This document shows positions 44,101-57,159 of a stretch of 64,000 bases of DNA, piece by piece (position 1 is the first letter of the stretch; every line of letters begins with the position of its first letter). Made by a program: the position numbers and the translations under genes. Source of the stretch: Nemania diffusa (lineage: Eukaryota > Ascomycota > Sordariomycetes > Xylariales > Xylariaceae); NCBI GenBank assembly GCA_038501195.1, contig JBBPUQ010000001.1:1612001-1676000 (forward strand). Reading direction: 5' to 3'. Under the pieces are notes generated by a model. The model was not told where the DNA came from and searched no databases. It worked only from the letters and a program-made list of their open reading frames with translations.

Positions 44101-45889
44101 GATCTCGCCAATGAGAGTGCCGGCGGAACACAGCAGGAAAACGATTCGAGGACACGGAGACGTGTTAGAGACTTACTGCCATGCATCTCGAGTAGTGCTT
44201 AGTGGAACCGGCCTGGGTGGATACTGGCTGGTATTAGGTAGTGTAGGTGTAAGCTGGCTTTATCCCATGTTCGCGGATTGTTGCCGTTTCCTAGATGGAT
44301 GTGGGCCGCCCCGGAGTCCTGGATGCAGCCCCAGGTCTCTTCCGGATAGTTTCAGCATATCGATAGGCTGAGTTGTTGGCCCATGTTGTCGTGGCATACT
44401 GTAGTCTCCAACAGGGCCAGAGCCTCAACTTTCCAATCATTTGTCAGACGAGCACACAGGGCCCTCTAGCCGTAATCAGTCCGAGCTAGCACAGTATACT
44501 GTAAAGCCATTACAGCTACGACCTGCCAGCTGGACATAATGTCGGATCGGATCGTAAAGTTACATCCCATCAGTATTTGTGTCTTTACTCGTATTAGTAT
44601 TATATAGGTGGGTAGGAAGATGATACAACGCATCTGACAATTTAAGCTTTTCTCCCTCCGTCTGAATTTCACTCCCCACCCTGCATGTAGGTGTAGTGTA
44701 TGTAGTGTACCACGAAGAGAGAACCATCCAAACATCGTGACCAATGGCGACGATTTTAGTCTGACAGGCTCGTCAGCCACATATACGACCCTTGCTCTCT
44801 GTGGCGCACGTGCAGGACGGAAACTGGGTAGATGCTTCTGCGGGCAGGGCGGGTACATACATACAGCACTGGATTCAGTACCGAACGTATCTGTATTGCG
44901 CTGTTGGTAGGGAGATAGTGCGGTTACAGGTCAGATGTGACAGGTACCGGCGGGGGATTCCTAGCGAACTGATCGGTTTCTCGCCAATCAGTGGCAGAGA
45001 TCAACTTCCTAATCTGTAATAGGTACCTACCTAACCGGGTATTTTCTTCAGTGGTACGGTGCTCTGTCGCTTCCTGCCTATCCCTGCTCAGGTGCCCCAG
45101 GAGCCCTGCCAATAGCAGATGCCAGCAAATGCCCGCTATCTCGCGGTAGGTATTCTATAGGGTTAAGTAAGTACCTACCTCTCTGTAGGCGGCAGCAGAT
45201 GTAACACCCCACACTTCCATCTCAATTCCATTCATTCGCATGCACCTCCCTTATTCCCTGCCCTCTACGTAGTAGTACAGTAACGCGGTAGACTCGACCA
45301 TCCATCCCGCCATCCGGAGAGATATCGAAACCCGGTCTCGAGCCTTTTACTTTTTCTCTTATTCTCTCTCGCCACGACATCACGTCATGTAGCAAGCTTG
45401 GACCCCCATGGACCCTATGGTGGCTTGGCATGCCGCTAACCCGCCCTAGACCATTGTCGGTCCAGGACACAGCAGCCCGTTGGGTTCGTCCACCTCGCTC
45501 GGTCCTATGGTCCTACGGTACTCCGTACAGAATAGGTATACATATAGGTCACGGCACACTCCATAGGTAGGTACCTAGACCACAGACAGACTACCGACCT
45601 ACTGTACACTGTAGGTAGTGTGCGCTAGCGCCTGCGCAGCGAGTGAGGGGAGACGAGGGGTTGCTGCGGTATCTAGGTCTCGCGAGGGATCACACGTACC
45701 GAGTTGTCCATCCATCGCCCATCTCCATTGTCATGCCTCCCCCGTCACGAACGAGGAGGGCTGGTGAGTTGGGGTGAAGATTCGCGATTGCGTCCCATTC
45801 ATTCATACGCCCTCATCCACTTCCCGAGGTTCCCATCTTCCTATTATGGTACTGTAGATAACGGGCGTGTGTAGGCACGTATGTGCGTG
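41107..45889. other. Long gene-poor region
   Basis: Almost 4.8 kb with no supported gene. Isolated open frames of 60-130 codons (for example 42749-43039, 43094-43312, 44057-44371, 44466-44858) show no recognisable domain. The stretch nearest the amidotransferase gene (45010-45610) is dense in TAGGTACCTACC-type words. Confidence 0.55.
42124..42420 (+). pseudogene. Weak candidate for a decayed coding fragment
   Basis: An ATG at 42124 opens 45 codons of ordinary-looking protein text (PEVVDMPDAYAFLEGG, RPEMRLIVEYFASSY). The same frame continues after a TGA as RFYYDLFRLPKTLEYAKRNA followed by further stops. The text reads like a gene remnant, but no family was recognised and it is short. Confidence 0.25.
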
Positions 45890-45897
45890 TATATAAA
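45890..45897 (+). promoter_or_regulatory. TATA box of the glutamine amidotransferase gene
   Basis: TATATAAA followed by a GC-rich patch, 248 bases upstream of the ATG at 46145. No ATG lies between about 45910 and 46144, so the first ATG in the predicted leader would be the gene's own start. Confidence 0.5.
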
Positions 45898-46144
45898 CGG
45901 GCCCGCCGGGCGTTGTGTCGTCGTTTGATCTCTAAGTAGCACCGACTGGCTCCTCGATACCGATATCGCCTTCACCTCGGCATCGTCTCATACCGCCACC
46001 TCATCGTCCTTACTTACATATTTATTTATTTCATCAACGCTACCCCCAATTGTCCCTATTGCTCAGTGCCTAGTGCCTACCATAAACGCCACCATCTATT
46101 CGAACTACTGATTGGAGCAAGGCCTCTCGCCCCGAAACACAGCC

Positions 46145-46995
46145 ATGGGTTCCCTCAACGCGAATGCGCCAATCCGGCTTGCCATCCTCGAGGCCGATAC
46201 TCCAATTCCCGCCATCCAGGCCAAATACCATTCGTATGGCGGCGTATTCACACACATGTTCGAGCGGGCCTGTGCATCTTATTCTCATCCTGTGTCTTTG
46301 GAATCCCAGCTGGCGCTTTCTTCTCACGACATCGTTAACGATCTCGATGCCTATCCGGACCCTGAAACCATCGATGCTATCTTGATCACGGGTGCTAAGT
46401 ACAACGCGTTCGATAGCGACGAGTGGATTATCCGCCTCGTTCAGTTCACCAAGCGCTGTCTTGAAGGTGGACGTGTCCGTGTCATTGGTGTCTGCTTCGG
46501 CCATCAGATCATCGGTCGTGCGCTCGGTGCCGAATTGGGTAGGAATACACGGGGTTGGGAGGTTAGTGTTGTCGAGCATGAGCTCACCGACGACGGAAAG
46601 AGGGTCTTCGGCATAGAAAAGATGGTACGTCCCCTCCTCAAAGCGCATCTAACCCGGGAGATTTCTGCTTCCAACTTCATGGTGACTAACACAGCGCTTG
46701 TATGCAGTCAATCCACCAAATGCACCGCGATGCCGTGCTCTCGTTCCCTCCAGGCGTTGTCCAGCTAGCCAAAACAGATATCTGCGCCAACCAGGCCATG
46801 TACGTACCAGGCCGATTCATTTCAGTACAGGGACATCCTGAGTTCACAGAGGACATGGTGCGCGAGCTCCTCAATATGCGCAAATACGGCGGCATTATTG
46901 CCGATGAAATTTACCAAGATGGTATGAACCGCGTCGGCAACAAACAAGACGGCGTCGCAGTTGCGCAGGCGTTCCTGCGGTTCTTGCACGGATAG
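46145..46995 (+). CDS. Class I glutamine amidotransferase-like protein
   Basis: Two exons, 46145-46624 and 46708-46995, encode 255 residues. The 83-nt intron has a GTACGT donor, a GACTAAC branch site and a TGCAG acceptor. The start is the ATG at 46145 in an AGCCATGG context. The triad of class I GATases is present: Cys117 in GVCFGHQI, and His203 and Glu205 in QGHPEF. The protein is a stand-alone domain of the type related to yeast YLR126C and to the glutaminase domain of GMP synthase, with no synthase domain attached. Hydrolysis of glutamine or a gamma-glutamyl compound in the cytosol is likely; the partner or acceptor is unknown. Confidence 0.93.
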
Positions 46996-49256
46996 ACCTG
47001 AAAACGCACAAGAGCCCTAGGCAATAACCAAGGAGAAAAAAAAACACCAACAATAAAAAACGAATAAGGCGAGGAAAGCATATCCGCCAGGGGTGAGAAT
47101 ATGTGACTTTTTATATTTTACTGCTGGTCGGCGTCCGTGGCGTAGAAATGAGCATCCGAGAGCGGAGAGCGCGCTTTTTGGGATACCTGTTCAGGGTGTG
47201 TGCTGTGTCCCCTGCGTCCGCTCTTAGTCAGACGCGGATGCAACACGGCAGACGGGGTCGGTCACTGTCGGTTAACCTGCCTAGATGATTTATCTGCTTG
47301 TACCTTGGCAACAAAGATGTGCGTTGGTTTCCCGTCTTGTCGGCTGCGGAGGGTAGGTCGTACAACATATGATGCTGGTCTTGGGGGCTTACCGGAAATA
47401 AGCATCGCCACGGGGGCCTCTTGGTTTCTCAACAAATTCATTGCGGCTCGGCTTAGGAAATCAATTATTCTAGCTAGTAAATCTTAAGAAAACTGCCTAT
47501 TGACATATTGACACCTCCTGGTGAAACGATACTTGTGCATGCCTATTGTATCCGCCACCCTGGTTCTAGACTTCTTATAAAACGTCCTAACGCTGTGCTC
47601 AGTTGTACTAAATAGGCCCTGATGCTTTCGTTGTACCCCCAGATGCTGTACCGCCTGTCGAGGAACCTGAGATGTAAGGCGCTCCTTTAGAGGTTATAAT
47701 AGGTCACCTATCATCTACCTTGGTAAAAAGCAGCCTTTTGTCACACAACGGAGATTGCGAGACACCCGGCGAAGAACTGAAGTCTCCGACTCCCCAAATC
47801 GTGTGAATGCCATCTTACTAATTATTTCTCCGCTAGAGGGATAAAGGCATCCCGGGTCCCGCGTGTACCGCCGCTGTTGTTTTGTTACTTTGATTACTAC
47901 CTACTGCTGCAGCCGTAAGTGATGCGTGAGTAAGACGGCCGAATACGATTCTTGTATCGTCTGGGCACTCCAAGCATGATGTCTGCTGACGGTCTCAACA
48001 CATTAAACACGGCGTCAACAAATAATCATACGGAAATAATCATACAGATTGAGTAATCTATTTAATAAGTGAGCTGATGAGTTATCATATGGAGGGAAGT
48101 ACATAATCATAACACTGTATATTATATGCGACGCAGGTAAGATGGCCCGCATCTCGTTCCCGAAATCTATGCCGAAATCTATGCATCTGCAAAGCGCCCA
48201 CTACCCTACCCTACCTCGTCAACATCTTATCTAACCTAGTATTTTATACGTTCTCCTGTGAGTAGAGATTAAACAACGGTTACATCAAAAGAGCGACAAT
48301 CGAAGAGCACTCTATAAACATCATATTTCGCGTAATGAATATTCATGATACTGGGAAGGTATGCCTTGGCCCTCTACCTGTATACTACCCCAATACCTAC
48401 ATGTAGCCTCGTAAGTATGCAGATGGGGCTTGACGTCAGTTATTTCGAAATACCTGATCTGACGCCTCAGCCGGCTACTACGCATATCATCTATGTAGTT
48501 AGTTACGTCCGTCTCATGCATGAAATGCCGAGATAACAGCGATGTTGTTATCTACTAGTAGTCCTCGCTCTGTAGAGTCTGAAGTATAGGTGTAGGCCTA
48601 GACCGGATAGTGCATGTGACCGATGCCGTAGCCTACATACATGTATATGGATGCTGGTGTATTATGTAGTTAGTTACTTACAGTAGCTTATTTCACGTCA
48701 CCTCACTAACCTCATCTCTACGAGAAAGGCTGCGGAGGGGAATAATAAGAGCAATATATGTGGTACGGTATGTATTATTACCGAAGCTGATAACACTACC
48801 TACTAATTAATCTCCTCCCCAAGGTTCTGCCCTGGGTACTAGATAGATCCCGTGTCAACCCAATAGATGGGACCGACAAACCACCAAACCGCCAACACCA
48901 ATCCGGTGCAGAACCACTCATGAAGTACTCAACAAGAAGAACCATACAAGCGTAAGTAGATAAAACAGGTATGTAAGCGGGTGCGCAGCCCTCGAGCAAG
49001 GCCTCACCAATGCATCCTTTTCCATTCCAGCCCAAGCATAGCCCAAAGAACGCCAGCGATCCTACCTCCGTGTAAGTGTGCGTGGCTCTGATAAGCCGGG
49101 GGTATCATGTAAGTAACATAACAGATGAAAGAAAGAAAGAATAAGAAAAAACAACAACGGAATCACATGAGTTCCAGTTATGCAACATAACATCGTCACA
49201 ACCCCATTAGACACATTCGGCCCTACCATTCATTCATCATCATCATAGGAGTAAGG
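46996..49256. other. Gene-poor region between convergent genes
   Basis: No supported gene in about 2.3 kb; 3' flanks of the amidotransferase and GPCR genes plus AT-rich filler. Small frames at 47103-47487 and 48321-48536 look accidental. Confidence 0.55.
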
Positions 49257-51476
49257 TCATAACCCAACCTCATCCAACGCATCCCACCACTCCCTCCTCC
49301 TCCCCTCATCCCCTCCACCCCCCGGACTGCCCCCCGTACTCCCGCCCCCCCTCCCAGCAGCAGCAGCGGCAGCAGCCATCTCCCTCTCTTTATCCCTCCT
49401 CACGCGCGCGGCCCGCTCATCAGCAACCCTCTCGTCGCGACTCCGCCCCGGCCCGCGCCGCCTCACGCGCAGCCGCCGCGCGAGCCCAGCCCAGAACCCG
49501 CCGCGCGGATGTCGCCAGGGCCGCTCCCAGGCCGCGAAGAAGGCGCAGTCCGCCGCCGCGCCGGCGCAGAGGCTCGCGAGGCTCGCGATGCGGAGGGCGA
49601 GGGGCTGCGTCGTGCTTATGCCTTCTCCTGCTCCCCCTCCTCCTACCATGGTTGCGAGGACGGCGGCGCTGGCGTAGCTGGTGATAGTGGTGGTGGTGGT
49701 GTTGAGTGCGGGGCTGAAGAACATTGCTGGGTTACTGTGCATGGTGAGGTGGGTTGATGGGGAGGAAGAGGAAGAAGAGGAAGAGGAGGAGGAGGAGGAC
49801 CCGATGGTGCTGTACACGTGCGCCGCGAAGGGCGCGACCCACGTCAGCATGTAGATCACCGGGTACACGAAGAGCAGCCACAGCTGCCGCTGCATCCTGT
49901 CGCGGGAGCGGCGCACCGTCTCCTCCGAGACCTCGGTCGGCAGGCGGACCGCCGCCGGCGACGATGACGAGAAGTTGCTGCTATAACGCGGTAGCATTCG
50001 TGGTGGTAGTGGCCTCGCTTCCTCGTCTCCTGCGTGGCCGCCTTCTTCTTCGTTTGCATGCTCGGGGACCCCCTGGCGGAGTGTGGATATGATGTGCGCG
50101 AGCGACCCCCGGGACCCCGCGTCGAAGTCCTCCGAGCGTATCGCCGTGAGCCGCCGCCTCCACCTGTCGCACCGCATGTGGCGCGGCCTGGGCGAGGACG
50201 CGTCCTCGCTGCTGGCGACGTGTGCTGCTTCCGGGGTAGAGATGGCCGGCGTAGCTGTGTTGTTGGTAGTGTTGGTCATTCCAGTAGGGAGTAGTGCGAG
50301 CGTCATCGAGTCCCTGCCCGGACTGGCCGGGTCAGTGTCGACGTACGGCGTGGAACTAGCAGAGCTGCGCGCGCCGTCCCGGCCGAAGTCGACCAGGTTC
50401 CACGCGATGGAGCTCTTGCGCACCGCCTGCTCCGGCGCGGCCGGCAGGTAGACGTCCTCGCCGATCTGCAGCGTGCTCACCGTCGACGCGGCCGAGTACT
50501 GGCGGAGCTTCGCCGGGTCGACCTCGGCCTCCCGCAGCGGGGAGTCGTCGAGTAGATTGTGCGTGGTTAGCGTGGGCGTCGGGGGCACGCTGCCGCTGCC
50601 GCGGCCCCTCCACGTGGTGCGCTTCGGTCGCCGGGGCGCCGCGGACGAGCAGCCGGTGGTGGACTGGGAGCTCATGTTGCTGGCCCGCCTCTGGTCCTCC
50701 CCGAGGCGCCGGAAGCGGACGCTGATGTACACGTAGAGCGACGTGTACGTGACGATGATGGAGATGAAGATGGCGTACCTGGGCGCCCAGGCGAGCACCA
50801 TGTTGTACCACTCTGGGTGGACCGGGAGATAGCAGTTGGCCCCGTTGTCGACGAAACTGTGCCCTGTTATCGGCACGATGGCTGCGGTGAGAAGAGGCAC
50901 GACGGTCCAGATCGCGTATGCGTAACGCCGGTAGGGCTGTAGACCGGGGGCAGCGCCTGGGTGCTGGCGCTTGACAATAAATAAGGCGGTATCGATGGCA
51001 ATTAGGAGGACGGCTATATCGGATGCCTCGATGGTAGCGGTAAGAAAGAATCCAGAGACCTGACAGTAGGCCCAGTTGGAGCTGAAGGGTTTCTTGGTAA
51101 TAAAGTAGAATAGGGGGTTGATGAGGAGCCACAACGTCTTCGCCAAGTCGCTCTGGACCAAGAGCATGATTAAACTATACATGCAGGTGGTTATTACGCA
51201 TCCTTAATGGGCCGGGTCGTCGCTCTGGAGATTTCTTCTTTGATTTACTTACTCTTGACGGAAGCCTCTCCTCATCCGAACGAACCAGTAGAAGGCGAAT
51301 AGGGCAACTATCACGCTAATAGTAGCAAAGGAGAAGGAAACCCACATGACAGCCAGCGTCTGTGAGTCTGTAGGATTAATAGGTTGCGTAGTATCTCGAT
51401 TGAGTACGAGGCCGTCGTAGCTAGTATACAGGAATTTGGCAGCGGCAGCGGCCGTCCACTCCAGGAGAGGAGCCAT
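49257..51476 (-). CDS. Git3/GPR1-type seven-transmembrane receptor (putative glucose/nutrient sensor)
   Basis: Two exons, 51476-51253 and 51174-49257, encode 713 residues. The 78-nt intron (GTAAGT donor) splits a codon as GA|T; splicing gives RRGFRQDLIMLLVQSDLAK, the cytoplasmic loop 1/TM2 signature of the Git3 family. Likely membrane spans: about 41-66, 76-101, 111-142, 160-179, 199-227, then 506-530 (LWLLFVYPVIYMLTWVAPF) and 601-624. Between spans 5 and 6 is a cytosolic loop of about 278 residues, the Git3 hallmark. The loop between spans 6 and 7 is also unusually long (about 70 residues) and contains a Ser run. Cys112 and Cys189 could form the usual extracellular disulfide. S. pombe Git3 and N. 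crassa GPR-4 act upstream of cAMP signalling. The ligand here is unknown. The 3' two-thirds is very GC-rich. Confidence 0.92.
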
Positions 51477-54400
51477 CGTCGTGAGCTAGGCGGGCGGCCA
51501 GACGAGAGTGAACCTGCGGCGGCGGCGAGGATTGGGATCGAGGTTTTGATGTCTCTTTCCCTTCGTGAATGAGAGTCGTCAAAGTTAACGCAAAGCTTCA
51601 TTTTTTCTCTCTGCTTTCTTGTTACGTCTGGATTTGCTTTAGAGCATATATCCAGCAGCGGGTGACAGCTCCATTCAGGATACCTGATCTTCAAGCCCGA
51701 CACACGTGCTTCGTATCTTTATACATCGGATGTTGAGTGATCCTATCACTAGGTAAGGTCAAGCAAGGTTGACAATGTCGGCAAAGAATGACCCAGACAA
51801 TATTCTCTTAATGTGCAATTCGAGCGACAGACCGGAGTAGGCCTGACTTCTCTCTCTCTCGGCCGTCTGCACTCTGACAGAGACAGGCAACTTATTTGAC
51901 TGTTTCCCGTACCCTTAGTAAATGCACATAACCAGGTGCATGGAGATGGTGTTAAGACGAGTAGAGGAGCCACGGGAGGGGATAAGGTTCGTATATTTTT
52001 GCTTTTTGGTTAGGGTTGTGCCTGTCTGTCAAGGAACTTTGAACTATAGAAAGTTTATTCCTCTAGCGCACCTCGCTTTCATGAGGGGTTCGGTGATCGG
52101 GATTTTCCCTTTGCGAGGAGATTTTGTGGGAAATGCCTGTGAATCTCTTATTGTCTGGTTCTCTTTTAAGATGTAGGTTGGTGGTGAGTGACAGAAGAGA
52201 CGAGAATCAATATCAATCAACTCTTGTTGATATTTCCCACTAGCAAAGGGAAATATACGAAATGTCGGCAACACAAAATCACAGCTGGGCAGTTTCAAAC
52301 AATAGCATTGGTAAATTCTGAAAACAAACTCTCTCCCTCCCCTTAGTTTCGGCTTTTTTTTTTTTTGGGACCGCAGCAAGCAAGGCATGGATTGTTGAAA
52401 GCGGCACACCCCAGGCCGCCAGACCGCTCCCAACATGACGAGAGAAAGACATAAAGAGAGAGAAAAAAAAGATACCCCATTACCACATCCAGCAGCACGG
52501 ATCCAGCACGGCGCCTCGTCACTTGCCTAGTTTCAAGGTGGCGGTGAACTAGGAAAAAACTAGGAATGCCTAATATGTAACATGGCTGTTGGCTGCTGGG
52601 ACGACGACGGGGATTGCAGACCTTCGCTCGCGCTAAGTGAAATTGCTGTCGCAGAATTGGGAAGTCTAGGTAGTCTGCGTGGTCAATTGCGGTAATAGGG
52701 CAATAGCGCGCAAGCAATAGGCAGAATACTATGTACTATGTAAGGCGATGCAAGTGACACGGCATATCGCGCAGCGGCTGCATGTTCCATGTTCCGATCT
52801 GGTGACGCCCGCGCGCTCTGCCTACGGCCGGCTTTGGTGCCTGATCTGATATTGCTTGCTCGAGTGCTCGAGGGTTCGCGGGCGGTCAGGAGACGCGAGA
52901 CGGAAAAGATCATCTGCACTAGTCCAGAGGGCACGACGACTTACAGTACATGACGCGCTTACATGGGCTATGCCAATAACAATAACCGCTGTTGCTGGAA
53001 ATTCCCAACCACTGCATAGCGTCAGATGGACACCCTCCTCCTGACCACTACATAAGGCGATCTACCCTTGGATCAGCTAATCAGACCACGACACGCCCGC
53101 CGTCCAGCACTTGGACGCACAACAAATGTGCAAATCCAAGTAAATACCTATATTACTACATATACCTCATGATTTCCTTGGGCAATAACCCATCACACAG
53201 GTCTGTGGAATAAGACAAACCAAACCAAAAAGAAAGCAAAAAACCGGGATTTTGCCCTTTTTGTGTGGCTAGCCTTGGTGTCCTAAAGGCCCCAGCATGA
53301 ACCAGTTGAATAACGCTTATTGGGCAAAATTGACCCTCAAGTCCAGGGTACAGGGAGTAACTATAACTGATTTTGGAATATTGAAGCGAGGGGAAAAGAG
53401 AAGGGCCGAGGGGTTTTTAAAGATGAAGCAGATAAATGAAATACCAAATATAAGAAGAGGAAAGGGATTAAATGTTTTTTTAAAGAAACGCGAGCAAGAT
53501 GAAGTGTTCTGTACAACGAACCCCTAAAATGCGTCATAATATTTACCCCAGGTAAATCAAAATTCGCACTACCAGTGATTTGGAGGGCTCACAAAACAAA
53601 TACTTATCTAAGGTAACCTCACACACGCACAAACTTCTGACGCGAGCTATAGCTTTTGAACGTCATAATCACCTACGTAGAGCTATAGTCATATCTGCTC
53701 TCTCAGGTGCTCAATTACTAGACACGCTAGCTCCTCCATATGCCCCCATCCCCAGCCAAAATGACAGCGGCGCTTCCAGCGGGACTAACAGGGGTAGCGG
53801 GGAAGCACCTATTTGATGAACTATTTATAAACCGTACGTGACACAAGTGACAGCGGCAGATCGCGATTGCATATCTCCCGGCGCATGGGCGATCTTTCTT
53901 GATTCAAGGTGTGTAAATGAGCTTGAATTTTTTGTTTTATTAGCCAGTCAGTCAAGGTATGTGCGCATGAGTATTCTGTACACAAAGCTCATTCCACAAT
54001 CTTTGAACAGTCTCGGAGGCCCTTCACGCTGAGAGAATTCGGAGATGAAACCCAAGGGCCTAGATTCAAATATCACCAATCTAGCGGGACCTAGGAACGA
54101 TTATCCGGGCATCGCTGCCGGGTTTCCTATCCTAAAAAAAAACTTCCCTCCTCCCTTCCTCTCTATGCTAAGCAATTTCACATGCCTATTCAACCTCGCG
54201 TCCCTGGGCAGAAACCTCGCGGCTCAATCTATTAGATAGGGGGTCCACCAATTCATCGATAATTATCAGACTAGGCCTTTTTGTTTCCCCACATTTCGCC
54301 ATCCTTACACGCGCAAATTAATTGTCGTAGAATCGTCAGAAAAATAAATGTTTGAGATACCTAGCCCTGTTTTGAACCGATCATGCAGATGATGCGCCAC

Positions 54401-54537
54401 GCTGAACACAATGGCCTTGGAAGAAGAAAAACAATGTTTGCCGCCGTCCACTCGAATATCGTCCGTGATATGGAGGGAAAAGGTATCAAAAGAAACAAAA
54501 CCGCTAAGAGTGTAGTATATGTGTCAGCGCTTCGTCA
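51477..54537. other. Gene-poor region
   Basis: 5' flank of the GPCR gene (AT-rich with C/T tracts) and about 2.5 kb of DNA without a recognised gene. Frames at 51311-51703, 52044-52436, 52343-52717 and 53297-53527 have low-complexity or featureless translations. A T-run lies at about 52355-52367. Confidence 0.55.
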
Positions 54538-55453
54538 TTACTCTAGCTCCGCTGCAGTATGCTGATGACGATGGGCTCCCGCCCAGCCGTTTGTCAACCC
54601 ATTGGCCGGCGGCGGTACGGGCTTGCGGTACGGGACATATCTCTGTGGTCCCGATGTGGTTTCGGACAGGTTTGGTTGTGGGTGTGGAGGCCGAGAGTGA
54701 AGTGGTCCCTCGGAACCACGACTCCTAGAGCGGTCTGCTGGATACCCGTCGTCTATCGAGTGCACACGACTATTCTCATTGCTAGTATGCGAGCCAGTCG
54801 AGTCGTTGGAAGGGGTGCCGTGTCTCGAGGATGTCAAAGCAGCCTTTTGGCATAGACGCTCGACGAGAGTGCCGTGGGCGTTTTTGAGCGTCTTCTTGAC
54901 GAAACTTGCCATCATAAAATTACAACGAAGCTCTACATCCTATAGTCGCCAATATCATTAATTAGCATAGGGCATAGGGTTGATTCAGATATGTCCATTG
55001 CGCGAGAGGAGTGAACAATGAAACGAGTGCAAGAGAACTAACCTCGCGAAGATATAACCCCTGTCTCGGGGCACCGAGACCTATCTCAACGGGTTCCCGA
55101 GGCTCGCCAGGCAATGTCCCGCCGAGGCTCCAGCGCTCGCGGATATCGGTGCCCAAGGGAGCATAGCAGTGCGTCTGCACACCATTCGACAGATCATTGA
55201 ACGCGGCGGTATATGCGATCTCGCCGGACACGAGGCCCCCGGGGAGGTACGAGATCTTATCGGTCAAGCTCCACCATACGCAGCGCGCCTCCTCATCAGG
55301 GGCATGCGATGGCGGTGGGATGGGGTGCCGCTCGACGATCAGCGGGTTGAGGTCGATCATCTCCTGGTGGTTGTGCAGGAACTCGATGACGACCTCGCGC
55401 GGGATGCCCGCGGGCAGCGGCGAGATCGTCGTGAATGTGGTGCGTTTCGACAT
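54538..55453 (-). CDS. DUF7053 fungal protein (START-like fold suspected)
   Basis: Two exons, 55453-55043 and 54939-54538, encode 270 residues. The start is ATG 55453 (MSKRTTFTTISPLPAGIP); the frame further upstream opens only with TTG. The 103-nt intron (GTTAGT donor, CTATAG acceptor) is supported because splicing joins APRQGLYLRE to DVELRCNFMMASFVKKTL, one continuous domain. Residues 1 to about 165 form the conserved domain (PREVVIEFLHNHQEMIDLNPL, YLPGGLVSGEIAYTAAF, GVQTHCYAPLG), a pattern found in many filamentous ascomycetes and called DUF7053 as I remember. The last 90 residues are disordered and Ser/Pro-rich. No signal peptide or membrane span is seen. Biochemical role unknown; a lipid-binding START-like fold is a guess from the strand pattern. 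Confidence 0.85.
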
Positions 55454-57159
55454 GAGATCGTCTTGGATTATATACAATTAGGATTCAACAGCGGTTTCTT
55501 TCGCGCGCTTCGTGCCGTCGTACGTAAGCAGCAGTTCGATCGTTAATCCTGTCTGCTTCGGACTGTGGGGGAAAAGGAACAGGAAGGTTGAGGGTGTAAG
55601 TCAGCAGCTGCGAAGACAAAGGCCGCGCATGCGCCGACTAAACAATTCGTAAGGGGCAACGTCCGGCGTGGCCGCTCCTTTCAACGGCTTAAGGCGGAAT
55701 TAGGGCGTCAGCGACTCCTTTGTCTAGAGGGAGCCGGTGATGGTAAATTATGGCTTGTATGTATTGGCTTATACTGTAGCTCGTGATGAGAGTAGGGAGG
55801 TAAGGGGGGTTTCGGCGGTAAGGACAGACATATAGGTATGGTTGGTAGGTAGGTATATAGACAGCTACCAGCAAATCAGAACGACTCTAAGGAAAAATAA
55901 ACGTGATGAATTATATTTGGGGTGAGGTTGTAGTTACACGGCAGGCTCTTCGTATAATTATAAGTCGATGATAGGTAGGATGCCTGCGACATGCACAATG
56001 CGGCAGGCACCCGCACCAAAACTACAGCGGTACTGTAGGCAGTATGTACCTAGGTAGTCACCTCCACTACTGAGTGCAGCCAGGGTAAGTGGACCACCAT
56101 GAATGACATCAGCTACCGAAGTACATACTCATGTAGGTAGGTGTAGGTGCAGCTATACTCCCTGGCCACCTATATTAGGTCGGCTCTAGCCGACTACAGC
56201 ACATAGGATGGCTTGAAACATCCGAGTACAGTACTGTATTTTACCTACTTTCAGATGCCTACGTATACTCCCCACAATCCTGAGTCGCCGATACCACTTA
56301 ACTAACCTACAAGTAGCTTGCTGAAGTCTCTATATAGCCACTTACAAGTATAGCACCGCTTCACCGTCCACCCTCCTTTAAGTTACGTTACCTCTTCAAT
56401 AGTCTGTGTGTCTCACAGCTATGCCCTATATCGCTAATCACGACATTACATAGTAAGTGTTTATTACCACATTGAGTAAATAAGATCGGCCGAGCTGCGT
56501 GGACAGGGAAAAAGAAGGACCCGAGGACCCGACGGCGACTCGCATTACCTGACATCTAGCTCCCTTCAGTCCTCGCTCCACTTGGCCTGTCGGCAGTTTC
56601 AAGATCCGAGCTACAAGTAAGAGGGAAATCCGAAACTGGGGTCCGCTCCTGTTTGGATTGTGGGGGGGCGGTGAGAAAGGTGGCTCGTTTCCCGGCTTCG
56701 TTTCCCGAAGATAGCCAGCCACATAGGTAACAGATAGATACATAGTATGGTTATGTGCCGTATACAAACATAACTTACATAATGAATGATACTTCGGATA
56801 CGCGGTAGGTAAGTAGGAAAACGGTAGACCTACTCGTGGCTTAGAACCCGCTCCTGTGGTCTGCACGCACTGCTACTTGTACATAGACACGCCTTAAATG
56901 ACCAACAACGAATCATCTGCTTTCCATTACATCCGCCCCTAGATATATTTGATGTCACTATACGGCAGATACAATCGGAATGCGACAGCACTGTAGGGCT
57001 TGAGAGGCACGGGTCTGGCACGGGTTACAAATCCTCCGACTTGGTTGGTCTGCATCGCTTATTATTAGCCCGCGAACTGTGGCCAATCCTATTCTTAGAC
57101 ATGGATGCAGACCACCGGCAGGCCAAGATGTCATTGCGCGTGCATCGCCCCATTACCAA
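55454..57159. other. Intergenic region, no supported gene
   Basis: About 1.7 kb rich in TAGGTAGG/CCTACCTA words (55845-55860, 56125-56150). The minus-strand frame 56438-56866 (142 codons) has no domain and is within chance expectation. Confidence 0.55.

Noticed and set aside
51254..51703. 130-codon frame overlapping the first GPCR exon on the same strand
   Set aside because: Different frame from the conserved receptor sequence and no domain; a shadow of exon 1 and its leader.
56438..56866. 142-codon open frame on the minus strand
   Set aside because: No domain, composition like the surrounding intergenic DNA, within chance expectation.
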